A DNA stretch of 64,000 nucleotides from Allostella sp. ATCC 35155 (GTDB taxonomy: Bacteria; Pseudomonadota; Alphaproteobacteria; ATCC43930; Allostellaceae): contig AP019701.1 in the NCBI GenBank assembly GCA_006738865.1, positions 2,662,001 through 2,726,000 on the forward strand. The letters are read 5' to 3'. Below the pieces are notes generated by a model. That model had not been told where the DNA came from and made no database searches. It saw only the letters and a program-made list of their open reading frames with translations. Of the stretch, positions 16,349 through 24,302 are shown one piece after another; within the stretch, counting starts at the first letter, position 1, and each line of letters starts with the position of its first letter. Position numbers and translations under genes: made by a program.

Positions 16349-16655
16349 CCCCTGGGTGCTCGATCCGCTGGCGGTCGCCGCCATCGCGGGCATGTCGCTC
16401 GCCACCTACTCGATGCGGGCGGGCGGCTTCTGGCTGATGCGCTGGATGCCGATGTCGCGGCGGGTCGAGGCGTGGCTGCGCCACATCCCGGGCGCCGTCA
16501 TCGTCGCCCTGCTCGCCCCCATGGTCGCGCGCGGCGGCCCGGCCGAGCTGGTCGGGGTCGCCGCCGCGGCACTTGCGATGCGCGTCGTCGGCCACGACCT
16601 GGCGGCGATCGTGGCCGGCATCGCGACGGTCGCGCTGCTGCGGCAGGTTCTCTGA
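16338..16655 (+). CDS. azlD: AzlD-family small exporter subunit
   Basis: Small hydrophobic partner of AzlC (105 aa, normal length) with about four predicted membrane segments and the family pattern SLATYSMRAGGFWLM near residue 19 and HIPGAVIVALLAPM near 48. It overlaps azlC by 11 bases, and the pair should work as one exporter. It is the last plus-strand gene of the apparent phosphonate operon: the next gene is convergent, 28 bases away. Confidence 0.85.
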   Translation: MPADPWVLDPLAVAAIAGMSLATYSMRAGGFWLMRWMPMSRRVEAWLRHIPGAVIVALLAPMVARGGPAELVGVAAAALAMRVVGHDLAAIVAGIATVALLRQVL

Positions 16656-16683
16656 CGAGCTACCCGCCGCAGCGGCCCGCGAT

Positions 16684-17079
16684 TCAGAGCCGGGCGGGGA
16701 TCTGGACGACGTGCTGGTCGCCGTCGACCCCGAGATAGATCGCCCGCCGGCCGCGCAGATAGACGAAGTACTGCGCGCAGCCTGCCTGCATCATGCCCTG
16801 CAGGAACGTCGCGTAGTCCGCATCCGGCCCGCGCATCCGCATGATCGTGCGGTCGATCGCGCCGGAGGAGAAGAACTCCGACGGGGCGAGGTCGGCCGGT
16901 ACCTCGATCGCCACGGCGTGATGGCTGCCGTCCTCGCCGTAGAGCATGAGCCGGCGGGCGACGAAGTCGACCTCGTAGCTCCGCACCCGGGCCTCGAGCA
17001 GGGCGGCGACGACCTCGATGAAGTTCTTGCGGCGCGCCAGCAGGTCGGTGAAGGCGCCTTCGGCCATTTCGGCGTTCAT
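16684..17079 (-). CDS. DUF1398-family protein
   Basis: Small protein of 131 residues matching the DUF1398 pattern: a helical start (LLARRKNFIEVVAALLEARVRSYEVDFV), a beta strand pair around YGEDGSHHAVAIEVPADLAPSEF, and the C-terminal GCAQYFVYLRGRRAIYLGVDGDQHV. The family has no established function; some members are labelled phage envelope proteins without support. It lies four bases downstream of a hypothetical gene on the same strand and is probably co-transcribed with it. Confidence 0.7.
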   Translation of the reverse strand: MNAEMAEGAFTDLLARRKNFIEVVAALLEARVRSYEVDFVARRLMLYGEDGSHHAVAIEVPADLAPSEFFSSGAIDRTIMRMRGPDADYATFLQGMMQAGCAQYFVYLRGRRAIYLGVDGDQHVVQIPARL

Positions 17080-17083
17080 GGCG

Positions 17084-17677
17084 TTATGGCCGGATCCAGG
17101 TTTCGGAGAAGGCGAGGAAGGCGGTCGTGATCGACCGTCCCACCATGTCGCGCGGCATCGGCTTGCCCGGCAGCGGCCGCCCGTCGACCGTGGCCTCGGC
17201 GCGGCCGGCGCCGGCGAACAGGCTCAGCATGATGTGGCGCCCCGTCGCCGAATGGGCGACCGGCATTTCCAGCGCGAACGGCTCGCCGATGTCCATCCAG
17301 GACATCCGGACCTCCATGCCGTCGCCACGGACGATCTCGCTATAGGTCGAGCGGGTGTCGCCCTCGGTCGCGACGCTGTCCAGGCCGGCATAGCGCAGCC
17401 CCGACATGCCGGGCGTCCCCTTGAAGGCGCCGAAGTTCGAAGCGTAGTCGGCGACCAGCCAGCGCGCGAGCGGCTCGTTGTCCGTCAGGCAGACATTGCC
17501 GGCATCACCCGACTGCTGCGGCTGCCGCAGCATGAGCAGCGCGTTCCCCCGGCCATGCGGCGAAACCACCACGCGGAAGAAGCTGAGCAGGGTGACGAAG
17601 GGCCCGTCCTGGGTCTCCTTCAGATACATGCCGGGATTCTCGCCCGACCAGTCGACGGTTCCGGGATATGCGGGCAT
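17084..17677 (-). CDS. Hypothetical protein
   Basis: A 197-residue protein that I do not recognise. It has no signal peptide or membrane segment. The composition is that of a mixed alpha/beta or beta-rich soluble protein, with a glycine- and aspartate-rich middle (GTPGMSGLRYAGLDSV). It forms a likely two-gene unit with the DUF1398 gene. The start at 17677 is the first ATG. The open frame has the third-position GC bias of real genes here, and the adjacent divergent promoter region supports it as a gene. Confidence 0.6.
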   Translation of the reverse strand: MPAYPGTVDWSGENPGMYLKETQDGPFVTLLSFFRVVVSPHGRGNALLMLRQPQQSGDAGNVCLTDNEPLARWLVADYASNFGAFKGTPGMSGLRYAGLDSVATEGDTRSTYSEIVRGDGMEVRMSWMDIGEPFALEMPVAHSATGRHIMLSLFAGAGRAEATVDGRPLPGKPMPRDMVGRSITTAFLAFSETWIRP

Positions 17678-17754
17678 CTGTTCCTCCCCAGCGACGAATC
17701 CCGCGCAGGATAGCGGGCGTCCGGAACGGCGACCAGATCAGCCTGCGACGGCGG

Positions 17755-17782
17755 TTGAAGGACGGCCCGACGCGGCTATATC
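17755..17782 (+). promoter_or_regulatory. Candidate sigma-70 promoter for the redoxin gene
   Basis: TTGAAG (17755-17760) and TATATC (17777-17782) are separated by 16 bases and lie about 42 bases before the redoxin ATG. They stand out in a GC-rich intergenic region between divergent genes. This is a pattern match only. Confidence 0.35.
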
Positions 17783-17823
17783 GCTCGGTGGAAATCCAAC
17801 CAGCACCCGGGAGCACAGGCATC

Positions 17824-18462
17824 ATGGATCGGAGAACATTCCTCGCCGGGGCCGCGGCGGCCACCGCCGCAGCGGCGACCGGCCTGCCCGCCGGCGCCAC
17901 CGTCAACGCCCCGGCGATCGGCGCGCCGGCGCCGGACTTCCAGGTGACGACCGCGGACGGCGGGACGCTGTCGCTCTCGCAGCTCCGCGGCAAGGTCGTG
18001 GTGCTGGAATGGACCAATCACGACTGCCCGTTCGTGCGCAAGCACTACAACGGCGACAACATGCAGGCGCTGCAGCGGGAGGCGAAGCAGCAGAACGTGG
18101 TCTGGCTGACCGTCGTCTCCTCGCCGCCGGGCGAGCAGGGCCATGTGACCCCAGCCCAGGCCAACGACCTGACCCGCTCGCGCAAGGCCGAGCCCGCGCA
18201 TGTCCTGCTCGACCCCAAGGGCACGATGGGACGCGCCTACGGCGCGCAGGTGACGCCGCACATGTATGTGATCGATGCCGAGGGCCGGTTGCAGTACATG
18301 GGCGCAATCGACGACAAGCCGAGCGCCAATCCCGCGACGCTGCAGACGGCGAGCAACTATGTCCGCCCGGCGGTCGCCGCCGTCCTCGCAGGCAAGCCCG
18401 CGCCGACCCCGGTCACGCGCGCCTATGGCTGCTCGATCAAGCTGGCGCCGCAGACGACCTGA
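17824..18462 (+). CDS. Exported thioredoxin-fold (AhpC/TSA-like) protein
   Basis: Redoxin-family protein of 212 residues. The N-terminus DRRTFLAGAAAA is a twin-arginine-type signal followed by an alanine-rich hydrophobic stretch, so export to the periplasm is likely. The mature part has the fold markers GAPAPDFQVTTADGGTLSLSQLRGKVVVLEW and a single thiol motif HDCPFVRKHY where TlpA-type proteins have CxxC, so it is a one-cysteine, peroxiredoxin-like version at that site. The late GAQVTPHMYVIDAEGRLQYMGAIDD contains the cis-proline (TP). One further cysteine lies near the C-terminus (YGCSIK). The physiological partner is unknown. Confidence 0.75.
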   Translation: MDRRTFLAGAAAATAAAATGLPAGATVNAPAIGAPAPDFQVTTADGGTLSLSQLRGKVVVLEWTNHDCPFVRKHYNGDNMQALQREAKQQNVVWLTVVSSPPGEQGHVTPAQANDLTRSRKAEPAHVLLDPKGTMGRAYGAQVTPHMYVIDAEGRLQYMGAIDDKPSANPATLQTASNYVRPAVAAVLAGKPAPTPVTRAYGCSIKLAPQTT

Positions 18463-18478
18463 CAGTCCGTCGGAGCAA

Positions 18479-18510
18479 GCCCGGCCGCGCCCACGAGGAC
18501 GCGGCCGGGC
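18479..18510. terminator. Bidirectional hairpin terminator
   Basis: Perfect 11-base arms (GCCCGGCCGCG at 18479-18489 and its complement at 18500-18510) with a 10-base loop, between the convergent stop codons of the redoxin gene (18462) and the TauD gene (18517). Confidence 0.65.
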
Positions 18511-18516
18511 CGCGCA

Positions 18517-19440
18517 TCACGAGACGGACGCGACGACGCTGCGGTGGGTCGCCTCGGGCTTGGCCGCGGCGGCGCTGTCGTCACCCTGGTAGACATAGCC
18601 GAGCGGCTCGCCCTGGATCGAGCAGCGCAGCATGTGGCGCGGCTTCGACTGGTCGAAATCCGCCAGCGCGACGTGCATCGTCGCACGGTTGTCCCACATG
18701 ACGAGGTCGTTGACCGTCCAGCGGTGGCGATAGACGAACTCGTCGCGAACGGCGTGCCGGGTCAGGAAGCGCAGGATCGGCTCGCTCTCCTCATCGCTGA
18801 GGCCGACGAAGTGGCGCACGCGCTGGCTCACGAACAGGGCCGCGCGGCCGCTCTCCGGATGGATCCGCACGACCGGATGGGCGATCGGCGGGTTGATCCG
18901 CTTGATCTCGGCCACCAGTTCCGGCGACCGTTGCTCGATGCCCTTCACCAGCGTGACGTCGTGGACGGCCTCCAGGCTGTCGATGAAGGCCCGCATGCGC
19001 GGCGACAGGGTCTCGTAGGCCAGGTACTGGTTGGCGAACATGGTGTCGCCGCCGACGTCCGGCCGCTCCTTGCACAGCAGCAGCGAGCCCATCGCCGGGC
19101 GGCCGGTGTAGCTGAGGTCGGAGTGCCAGTTGCGTCCGGTGTTCCGGGTTTCGGACGGCTTGCCGTTGACCGGCTTGTTGCTGACGACCAGAACCTCCGG
19201 ATGCTCCGGATGCCGGTAATAGGGGGTGGCGTCGTTGGGATCGAGCTGGCCGAACCGGCGGGAGAACGCGACATGCTGCTCGGGCGTGATGTCCTGGCCC
19301 GGCAGCACGAGGACCAGATGCTCCATCCACGCTTCGCGCAGGGCCGCGACGGTGCCGTCGTCCAGCGGCTGCCGCAGGTCGACGCCGGTGACCTCGGCGC
19401 CCAGGGCATAGCCAAGCCTGCGAATCTTCAACTCCGCCAT
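18517..19440 (-). CDS. TauD/TfdA-family Fe(II)/2-oxoglutarate dioxygenase
   Basis: Non-heme iron dioxygenase of 307 residues, the usual length. H106 and D108 (NWHSDLSY) plus a distal histidine in NRATMHVALADF form the iron site, and the arginine of RHMLRCSIQG should bind 2-oxoglutarate. Members act on taurine, sulfonates, 2,4-D, alkyl sulfates and similar compounds; the substrate cannot be read from the sequence. The ATG at 19438-19440 is chosen because the family start (KIRRLGYALGAEVTGVDL) follows directly and purine-rich GGAGGAAG precedes it. It diverges from the TTT transporter operon, which may import its substrate. Confidence 0.85.
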   Translation of the reverse strand: MAELKIRRLGYALGAEVTGVDLRQPLDDGTVAALREAWMEHLVLVLPGQDITPEQHVAFSRRFGQLDPNDATPYYRHPEHPEVLVVSNKPVNGKPSETRNTGRNWHSDLSYTGRPAMGSLLLCKERPDVGGDTMFANQYLAYETLSPRMRAFIDSLEAVHDVTLVKGIEQRSPELVAEIKRINPPIAHPVVRIHPESGRAALFVSQRVRHFVGLSDEESEPILRFLTRHAVRDEFVYRHRWTVNDLVMWDNRATMHVALADFDQSKPRHMLRCSIQGEPLGYVYQGDDSAAAAKPEATHRSVVASVS

Positions 19441-19613
19441 TGCTTCCTCCTTCTCGATCGATCCCCATGGGCGGCCGGGCCGGCCGGCCACGCCCAGGGC
19501 TTTTCCGAATTGACGGGTGGGTGACCTTTCACAAAACTAGCGCCTTGCCGCGCCGATGGCATCGGAAGAATGTGCCGTTCGGTCGATTAATCAATAGTCG
19601 GGAGAGCAACGCG

Positions 19614-19676
19614 ATGAGGACGGCCAGCGACCTTGCGCCAGAGATGGGCGGACCCGCCGGGCCCCATGCGCCGTAG
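19614..19676 (+). CDS. Possible 20-residue leader peptide overlapping the tctB start
   Basis: ATG at 19614 is preceded by GGGAGA at good spacing and opens a 20-codon frame that stops at 19676, overlapping the tctB-like start (19666) in another frame. The tctB-like gene itself lacks a strong ribosome-binding site, so the short frame could couple translation. No family evidence supports it; it may be chance. Confidence 0.25.
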   Translation: MRTASDLAPEMGGPAGPHAP

Positions 19677-20976
19677 AGGCCTGCTTCTCGAAGTCGTCTT
19701 CCTGGGAGGTCTGTGCGCCGTTGCGGCGGCACTTCTCTGGTACGGCTCGTCGATCCCGCTGTGGCAGGACGACACGCTCGGGCCGGGGGCCTATCCGCTT
19801 CTGGCTCTTTCGGGCGTGCTCCTGTGCGGCGGCTGGCTGCTCCTCCGCGCCCTGATGAACCGCGACCTGCGGCTGATCTCGCCGTTTCCCGAGGGTCTGG
19901 CGGACGACACGCGGCTGCGCGTGCTGGTCGGCGGGCTGTCGCGGTCGCTCGGCCAGCGCGTGGCCGTCGACCGCCGGGTCGGAGAAGGTGCCTTCTCCGC
20001 CTTCCATGCCGGCATCCGGCTCGCACGGGACGGCAGCGTCGCGACGATCGTGGCCTCGGACGGCACCAGCCTGCCGAACTTCGACGCGGCCGCATACTGC
20101 GCAGGCCGCTTTCGCCCGGCCGCCGGCCTTTTCTTCGATCCCGACGTCGCAATCGTCCGCGCCGACAACGCCTGGACGAGCATCGACGATGCGCTCGCCG
20201 AGCGCGGTGCCGGCGATCTGCGGATCGCCTTCAACCATCACCGCGACCTTCGCCATGGGCTCGACGAGTGGCTGGCGCACGGCCTCGGTGCCCGTTTCAC
20301 GCCGTCCTACGACCCGGATGCGCAGCAGCTCCTGGCCGCCCTGGCGGAAGGCGCCATCGACGTCGCGGTGATGCACTTCTCCGAGGCCAGGATTGCGCTC
20401 TCCGACGGTCGCGCCCGCTGCATCGCGGTCGCCGCTCCCGAACCGCCGGAAGCGAGCGGGCCCGCCTTGCTGGACCGCAACGGCGCCCCGGTCGCCTCCG
20501 GCCGCTGGGCCGCACTGATGATGCCCGCCGACACGCCCGAGCCGCTGCGCGAGCGCTGGGAACAGGCGGCGCTCGCCGCGATCGCGACGCTCGACCAGGG
20601 GGAATCGCACCGCGGCGGCGCGGCCTGGGAGCCGATCCCGGGACACACGATGACCACCTTGCTCGCGGTCCAGATCGATGCCCGCCGCACCCTGCCGGAC
20701 CGGACGCCGGCCGAGTTGCGGGGCGGCCGACGCGGCGCGCTCATCGCCGCCATCGCGGGGCTCGCGGTCTTCCCCTTCGTCATGCCGCAGCTCGGCTTCT
20801 CGATCACCGCCTTTCTCTATTCCGCGGGGATGATGGCGATGCTCTGGCCGCGGCTGACGCCCGTCCGCATCGCGGTCACGTTCGCGGCTGCCGCCGTCCT
20901 GGCTTTCGGCAGCGAGGCGCTCTTCGGCGGCGTGTTCGGCGTCGTCTTTCCCGCGGCCCGGCTGTTCGGTGGCTGA
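19666..20976 (+). CDS. TctB-type TTT transporter subunit with an inserted TctC-like binding domain
   Basis: A 436-residue protein with unusual layout. Residues about 5-60 hold two membrane helices ending in the TctB-typical TLGPGAYPLLALSGVLL, and residues about 357-420 hold the remaining TctB helices (FPFVMPQLGFSITAFLY). Between them sit about 285 residues that read like a full TctC/Bug substrate-binding protein: SLGQRVAVDRRVGEG near the start, FFDPDVAIVRADNAWTSIDDALA, then GAIDVAVMHFSEA...LSDGRARCIAVAAPE and MMPADTPEPLRERWEQA. Ordinary TctB is about 150-180 residues. By the positive-inside rule (MRRR at the start, RALMNRD after helix 2, RGGRRG before helix 3) the insert would face the cytoplasm. 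The tctA and tctC genes follow directly. Confidence 0.75.
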   Translation: MRRRGLLLEVVFLGGLCAVAAALLWYGSSIPLWQDDTLGPGAYPLLALSGVLLCGGWLLLRALMNRDLRLISPFPEGLADDTRLRVLVGGLSRSLGQRVAVDRRVGEGAFSAFHAGIRLARDGSVATIVASDGTSLPNFDAAAYCAGRFRPAAGLFFDPDVAIVRADNAWTSIDDALAERGAGDLRIAFNHHRDLRHGLDEWLAHGLGARFTPSYDPDAQQLLAALAEGAIDVAVMHFSEARIALSDGRARCIAVAAPEPPEASGPALLDRNGAPVASGRWAALMMPADTPEPLRERWEQAALAAIATLDQGESHRGGAAWEPIPGHTMTTLLAVQIDARRTLPDRTPAELRGGRRGALIAAIAGLAVFPFVMPQLGFSITAFLYSAGMMAMLWPRLTPVRIAVTFAAAAVLAFGSEALFGGVFGVVFPAARLFGG

Positions 20977-22458
20977 ATGTTCGACCTGATCCTCGCCGGC
21001 TTCGGCCCGTTCCTCGACTGGAACATGCTCCTCCTCGTCTTCGGTTCGGTCGCGGCCGGGATCGTGGCGGGGGCGATTCCCGGCATCTCGGCGACCATGG
21101 GCGTGGCGCTCATCGCGCCGCTCACCTTCACCATGCCACCGCTGGCCGGCATCATGAGCCTCGTCGGCGTCTATTGCGGCGCCGTCTCGGGCGGCTCGAT
21201 CTCGGCGATCCTGCTCGGAATTCCCGGCACGCCCGGAGCGGTCGCCACCACCCTCGACGGCTATGCCATGGCGCGCCGCGGCGAGGCGGGGCTCGCGCTC
21301 GGGGTCGCGACCATCTCCTCGCTGATCGGCGGCATCATCAGCGCGCTGGCGCTCATGCTGCTCTCCTACCCGATCGCCGACTTCGCGCTGGCCTTCGGCC
21401 CGCAGGAGTATCTGGCCCTGGCGGTGTTCGCACTGACCGCGATGGCGGCGCTGTCCGGCGGCTCCTTCCTGCGCGGGATGCTGGCCGGGCTGATCGGGCT
21501 GTTCCTGGCCGGCATCGGCATCGACGAGACCTACGGCGTCTCGCGCTTCCACTTCGACCAGACCTACCTGATGGGCGGGATCTCCTTCATCCCCGCCATC
21601 ATCGGCCTTTTCGCCCTGCCGGAGACGCTGCAGGGCATCGAGCGGATCGGACCGGTGCCGCGGCGCGCGATCCAGATTTCCCGGATCCTGCCGAGCGCCC
21701 GCCTCGCCCGCCGCCTCCTGCCCGCCCAGTTGCGCTGTGGCGTCATCGGCGTCATCGTCGGCGCCGTGCCGGGCACCGGCAGCGACATCGCCGCCATCAT
21801 CGGCTACAGCCAGGGCCGCAACCTCTCCCGCCATCCCGAGCGCTTCGGCACCGGCGAGCCGGAAGGCGTGGCCTGCCCGGAAGCCGCCAACAACGGCGCG
21901 ACCGGCGGCAGCCTGATCCCGCTCCTCACGCTGGGCATCCCGGGCGGCGCGGTCGCCGCGATCATGCTCGGTACCTTCATGACGCACGGGCTGCAGCCGG
22001 GCCCGTTGCTGATGCAGAACAACGCCGAGATCGTCTACCAGATCTTCGCCGGGACGATGATCGCGTGCATCGCCGTCGGCATCCTCGGCCTGCTCGGCGC
22101 CCGGCTCTTCGCGCGCGTCCTCGCCGTACCGGAGGCGGTGCTGACGGTGGCCGTGCTCGTCCTCTGCGTGCTCGGCGCCTTCTCGATGCGCAACGACACC
22201 ACCGACGTCGCGATCATGGTGATCGCCGGCCTGCTCGGCTACGCCATGGTCAAGCTCGACATTCCCCGGGCGCCGCTGGTCATCGGACTGATCCTCGGCC
22301 CCATGGTCGAGAGCGAACTGAGCCGCACGCTGATCGTGACCTCGGACGACCGACTCAACATCTTCACGCCGATCAGCACCGTCATCTGGCTGCTCACGGC
22401 CGCCCCGCTGATCGTACCGCTCGTCGCGCGCGTCTTCCGACGCTTGCGGCAGGCATAA
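20977..22458 (+). CDS. tctA: TTT transporter large membrane subunit TctA
   Basis: Large permease of a tripartite tricarboxylate transporter, 493 residues with about ten or more membrane segments. Hallmarks are AGIVAGAIPGISATMGVALIAPLTF near residue 25, GAVSGGSISAILLGIPGTPGAVATTLDGY near 70, and the second repeat NGATGGSLIPLLTLGIPGGAVAAIMLG near 315. It takes up a carboxylate driven by a cation gradient, receiving it from TctC. The ATG directly follows the TctB-like stop codon, so translation is likely coupled. Confidence 0.9.
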   Translation: MFDLILAGFGPFLDWNMLLLVFGSVAAGIVAGAIPGISATMGVALIAPLTFTMPPLAGIMSLVGVYCGAVSGGSISAILLGIPGTPGAVATTLDGYAMARRGEAGLALGVATISSLIGGIISALALMLLSYPIADFALAFGPQEYLALAVFALTAMAALSGGSFLRGMLAGLIGLFLAGIGIDETYGVSRFHFDQTYLMGGISFIPAIIGLFALPETLQGIERIGPVPRRAIQISRILPSARLARRLLPAQLRCGVIGVIVGAVPGTGSDIAAIIGYSQGRNLSRHPERFGTGEPEGVACPEAANNGATGGSLIPLLTLGIPGGAVAAIMLGTFMTHGLQPGPLLMQNNAEIVYQIFAGTMIACIAVGILGLLGARLFARVLAVPEAVLTVAVLVLCVLGAFSMRNDTTDVAIMVIAGLLGYAMVKLDIPRAPLVIGLILGPMVESELSRTLIVTSDDRLNIFTPISTVIWLLTAAPLIVPLVARVFRRLRQA

Positions 22459-22474
22459 CCAGGGAGGATCGAAC

Positions 22475-23440
22475 ATGCGCACGACACAGATCGCCGCGAT
22501 CGCCGCCGGGCTCGGCCTGGCGCTGGGGGCATTCCCCGCAGCAGCGGCCGAATTCCCCTCCAAGCCGATCGAGGTCGTCATCCCGTTCGCCCAGGGCGGC
22601 GGCACCGACCAGGTCGGCCGAGCCTTCGCCCAGTTCGCCAAGCCGCATCTCGGCGTCGACCTCTTCGTCAGCAACCGCACCGGCGGCAGCGGTGCGACCG
22701 GCTTCGCCTACGGCGCCCAGGCAGCCCCCGACGGACATGTCATCACGATGACCGTGACGACGCTGGTCTCCGCCCCGCACACGATCAAGGGCTATCCGGT
22801 CACCTATCGGGACTTCAAGACGATCTGCCTGATCTCGGCGCCGCCGGGCGTCCTCAGCGTCCACAAGGACAGCCCCTTCAAGACCCTGAAGGATCTCATC
22901 GCCTTCGGTAAGGCCAACCCGAAGAAGCTGACCTTCGGCACCGCCGGGCCCGGCAGCAACACCCACCTCATCGGCGCGGCTTTCGCCAACAAGGCCGGCA
23001 TCGAAGTGCGCTACGTCCCGCACCGCGGTTCGGGTCCGGTGCTGACGGCCACATTCGGCAAGCATGTCGACGTGGCCGTGACCGACAAGGCCGAGGCCCT
23101 GCCCTGGCTCACGGACGGGCGCCTGCGGGCACTGACGGTGTTCACCGGCGAAGCCGACAGCGGCCTGAAGGACGTCCCCACCGCCAAGGCCGCCGGCTTC
23201 GACATGGACATCGGCTCGTTCCGCGCGCTGGGTGCTCCCAAGGATACGCCGGCGCCCGTCATGGCCAAGCTGATCGACGGCTGCCGCAAGACCGCCGCCG
23301 ACAAGGAGTTCATCACCTTCCTCGAGAAGACCGGAACCGAGATCAACACCAAGTTCGGCGATGACGCCGCCGCCTGGATCAAGCAGCAGGACGAGCTGTT
23401 CGGCGAGGCGGCCCGCATCGTCTCCGGTCAGGGCAGCTGA
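22475..23440 (+). CDS. tctC: TTT transporter periplasmic binding protein (TctC/Bug family)
   Basis: Periplasmic receptor of the Bug family, 321 residues with a clear N-terminal signal peptide (residues 1 to about 23, ending at AAAAEFPSKPI). Family motifs are VVIPFAQGGGTDQVGR, the loop NRTGGSGATG, the APDGH block and the SPFKTLKDLIAF segment. It carries its ligand to the membrane subunits just upstream, after a good ribosome-binding site (GGGAGG). The ligand is unknown. The domain inserted in the TctB-like protein aligns block by block with this one but is much diverged, so it is not a recent copy. Confidence 0.9.
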   Translation: MRTTQIAAIAAGLGLALGAFPAAAAEFPSKPIEVVIPFAQGGGTDQVGRAFAQFAKPHLGVDLFVSNRTGGSGATGFAYGAQAAPDGHVITMTVTTLVSAPHTIKGYPVTYRDFKTICLISAPPGVLSVHKDSPFKTLKDLIAFGKANPKKLTFGTAGPGSNTHLIGAAFANKAGIEVRYVPHRGSGPVLTATFGKHVDVAVTDKAEALPWLTDGRLRALTVFTGEADSGLKDVPTAKAAGFDMDIGSFRALGAPKDTPAPVMAKLIDGCRKTAADKEFITFLEKTGTEINTKFGDDAAAWIKQQDELFGEAARIVSGQGS

Positions 23441-23449
23441 TCGAAAGGA

Positions 23450-23484
23450 CCGGGGCGGCGGACGGTTGCCGCCCGCCGCCCCGG
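23450..23484. terminator. Strong bidirectional hairpin terminator
   Basis: Perfect 12-base GC-rich arms (23450-23461 and 23473-23484) with an 11-base loop, lying between the convergent tctC and SDR genes; followed by a pyrimidine run (CTTCTCTC) on the plus strand. Confidence 0.7.
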
Positions 23485-23490
23485 CTTCTC

Positions 23491-24234
23491 TCAATGGGTG
23501 ACGCGGCCGCCGGCCACCGGCAACGTGATGCCGCTGACCCATTTCGCCTCGTCGCTGCCGAGATAGAGGCAGGCATAGGCGATGTCGTCGGGATCGCCGA
23601 GCCGGCCCAGGGGATGAGCCTCGAGCATCCGGTCCATCTCCGCGTTCGACATGCTGTCGATGAGGTTCGCCGTCAGCGGCGTGCGGATCAGGCCCGGCGC
23701 CACGAGATTGACCCGGATCCCCTTCGGCCCCAGCGTCAGCGCAAGTTGGCGCGTCATGCCGCCCATGCCGGCCTTGGCCGTCGCATAGGACAGGCGGTTG
23801 GCCGACCCCACCATCCCGGCGACCGATCCGATCAGCACGATCGATCCGCCATGCCCCATGGCCTTCAGCGCTTCCTGGACGACGATGAAGGAACTCGTCG
23901 TGTTCAGTTCGATGGTGTTGCGAAACCCCTCGAGGGTGACGTCCTCGATGTTCCTACGCTCCGGGTTGCCGCCGGCCGAATGCACGACGATGTCGATCCG
24001 CCCGAACCGCTCGACGATCCGCTGCACGGCTGCGCGCACCTGCTCGGGATCGGTCGCATCGCCCGGAACGTCGAGGGTTCCCGGGCCGATCGCCGCGGCC
24101 GCCTCCGCCAGCACGTCCGCCCGGCGCCCGAGGACGGCCACCCGCGCCCCTTCGCGGTGGTATAGTTTGGCCGTCGCGAGGCCCAGCCCCGTGCTGCCGC
24201 CTGTGATGAATACGACCTTGTCCTTGACCCGCAT
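23491..24234 (-). CDS. Short-chain dehydrogenase/reductase
   Basis: Classical SDR of 247 residues. The nucleotide-binding TGGSTGLGLATA (about residues 11-22), the SAGG in place of the usual NAG, the catalytic serine (IVLIGSVAG), the YATAK pair and the PG motif (NLVAPGLIRTPL) are present, so it should be an active NAD(P)-dependent oxidoreductase. The substrate is unknown. It diverges from the aldo-keto reductase gene and converges on the TTT operon. Confidence 0.85.
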   Translation of the reverse strand: MRVKDKVVFITGGSTGLGLATAKLYHREGARVAVLGRRADVLAEAAAAIGPGTLDVPGDATDPEQVRAAVQRIVERFGRIDIVVHSAGGNPERRNIEDVTLEGFRNTIELNTTSSFIVVQEALKAMGHGGSIVLIGSVAGMVGSANRLSYATAKAGMGGMTRQLALTLGPKGIRVNLVAPGLIRTPLTANLIDSMSNAEMDRMLEAHPLGRLGDPDDIAYACLYLGSDEAKWVSGITLPVAGGRVTH

Positions 24235-24302
24235 CGCGATCCCCTCTGAATGGCTCGGGTCGGGAGTATGCGGGGACGCGGCAGGGAGCGCGAGGGTCAG
24301 GC

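Noticed and set aside
19585-19592. GATTAATC palindrome before the tctB-like gene
   Set aside because: Eight bases with no regulator gene or second copy nearby; too short to claim as an operator.
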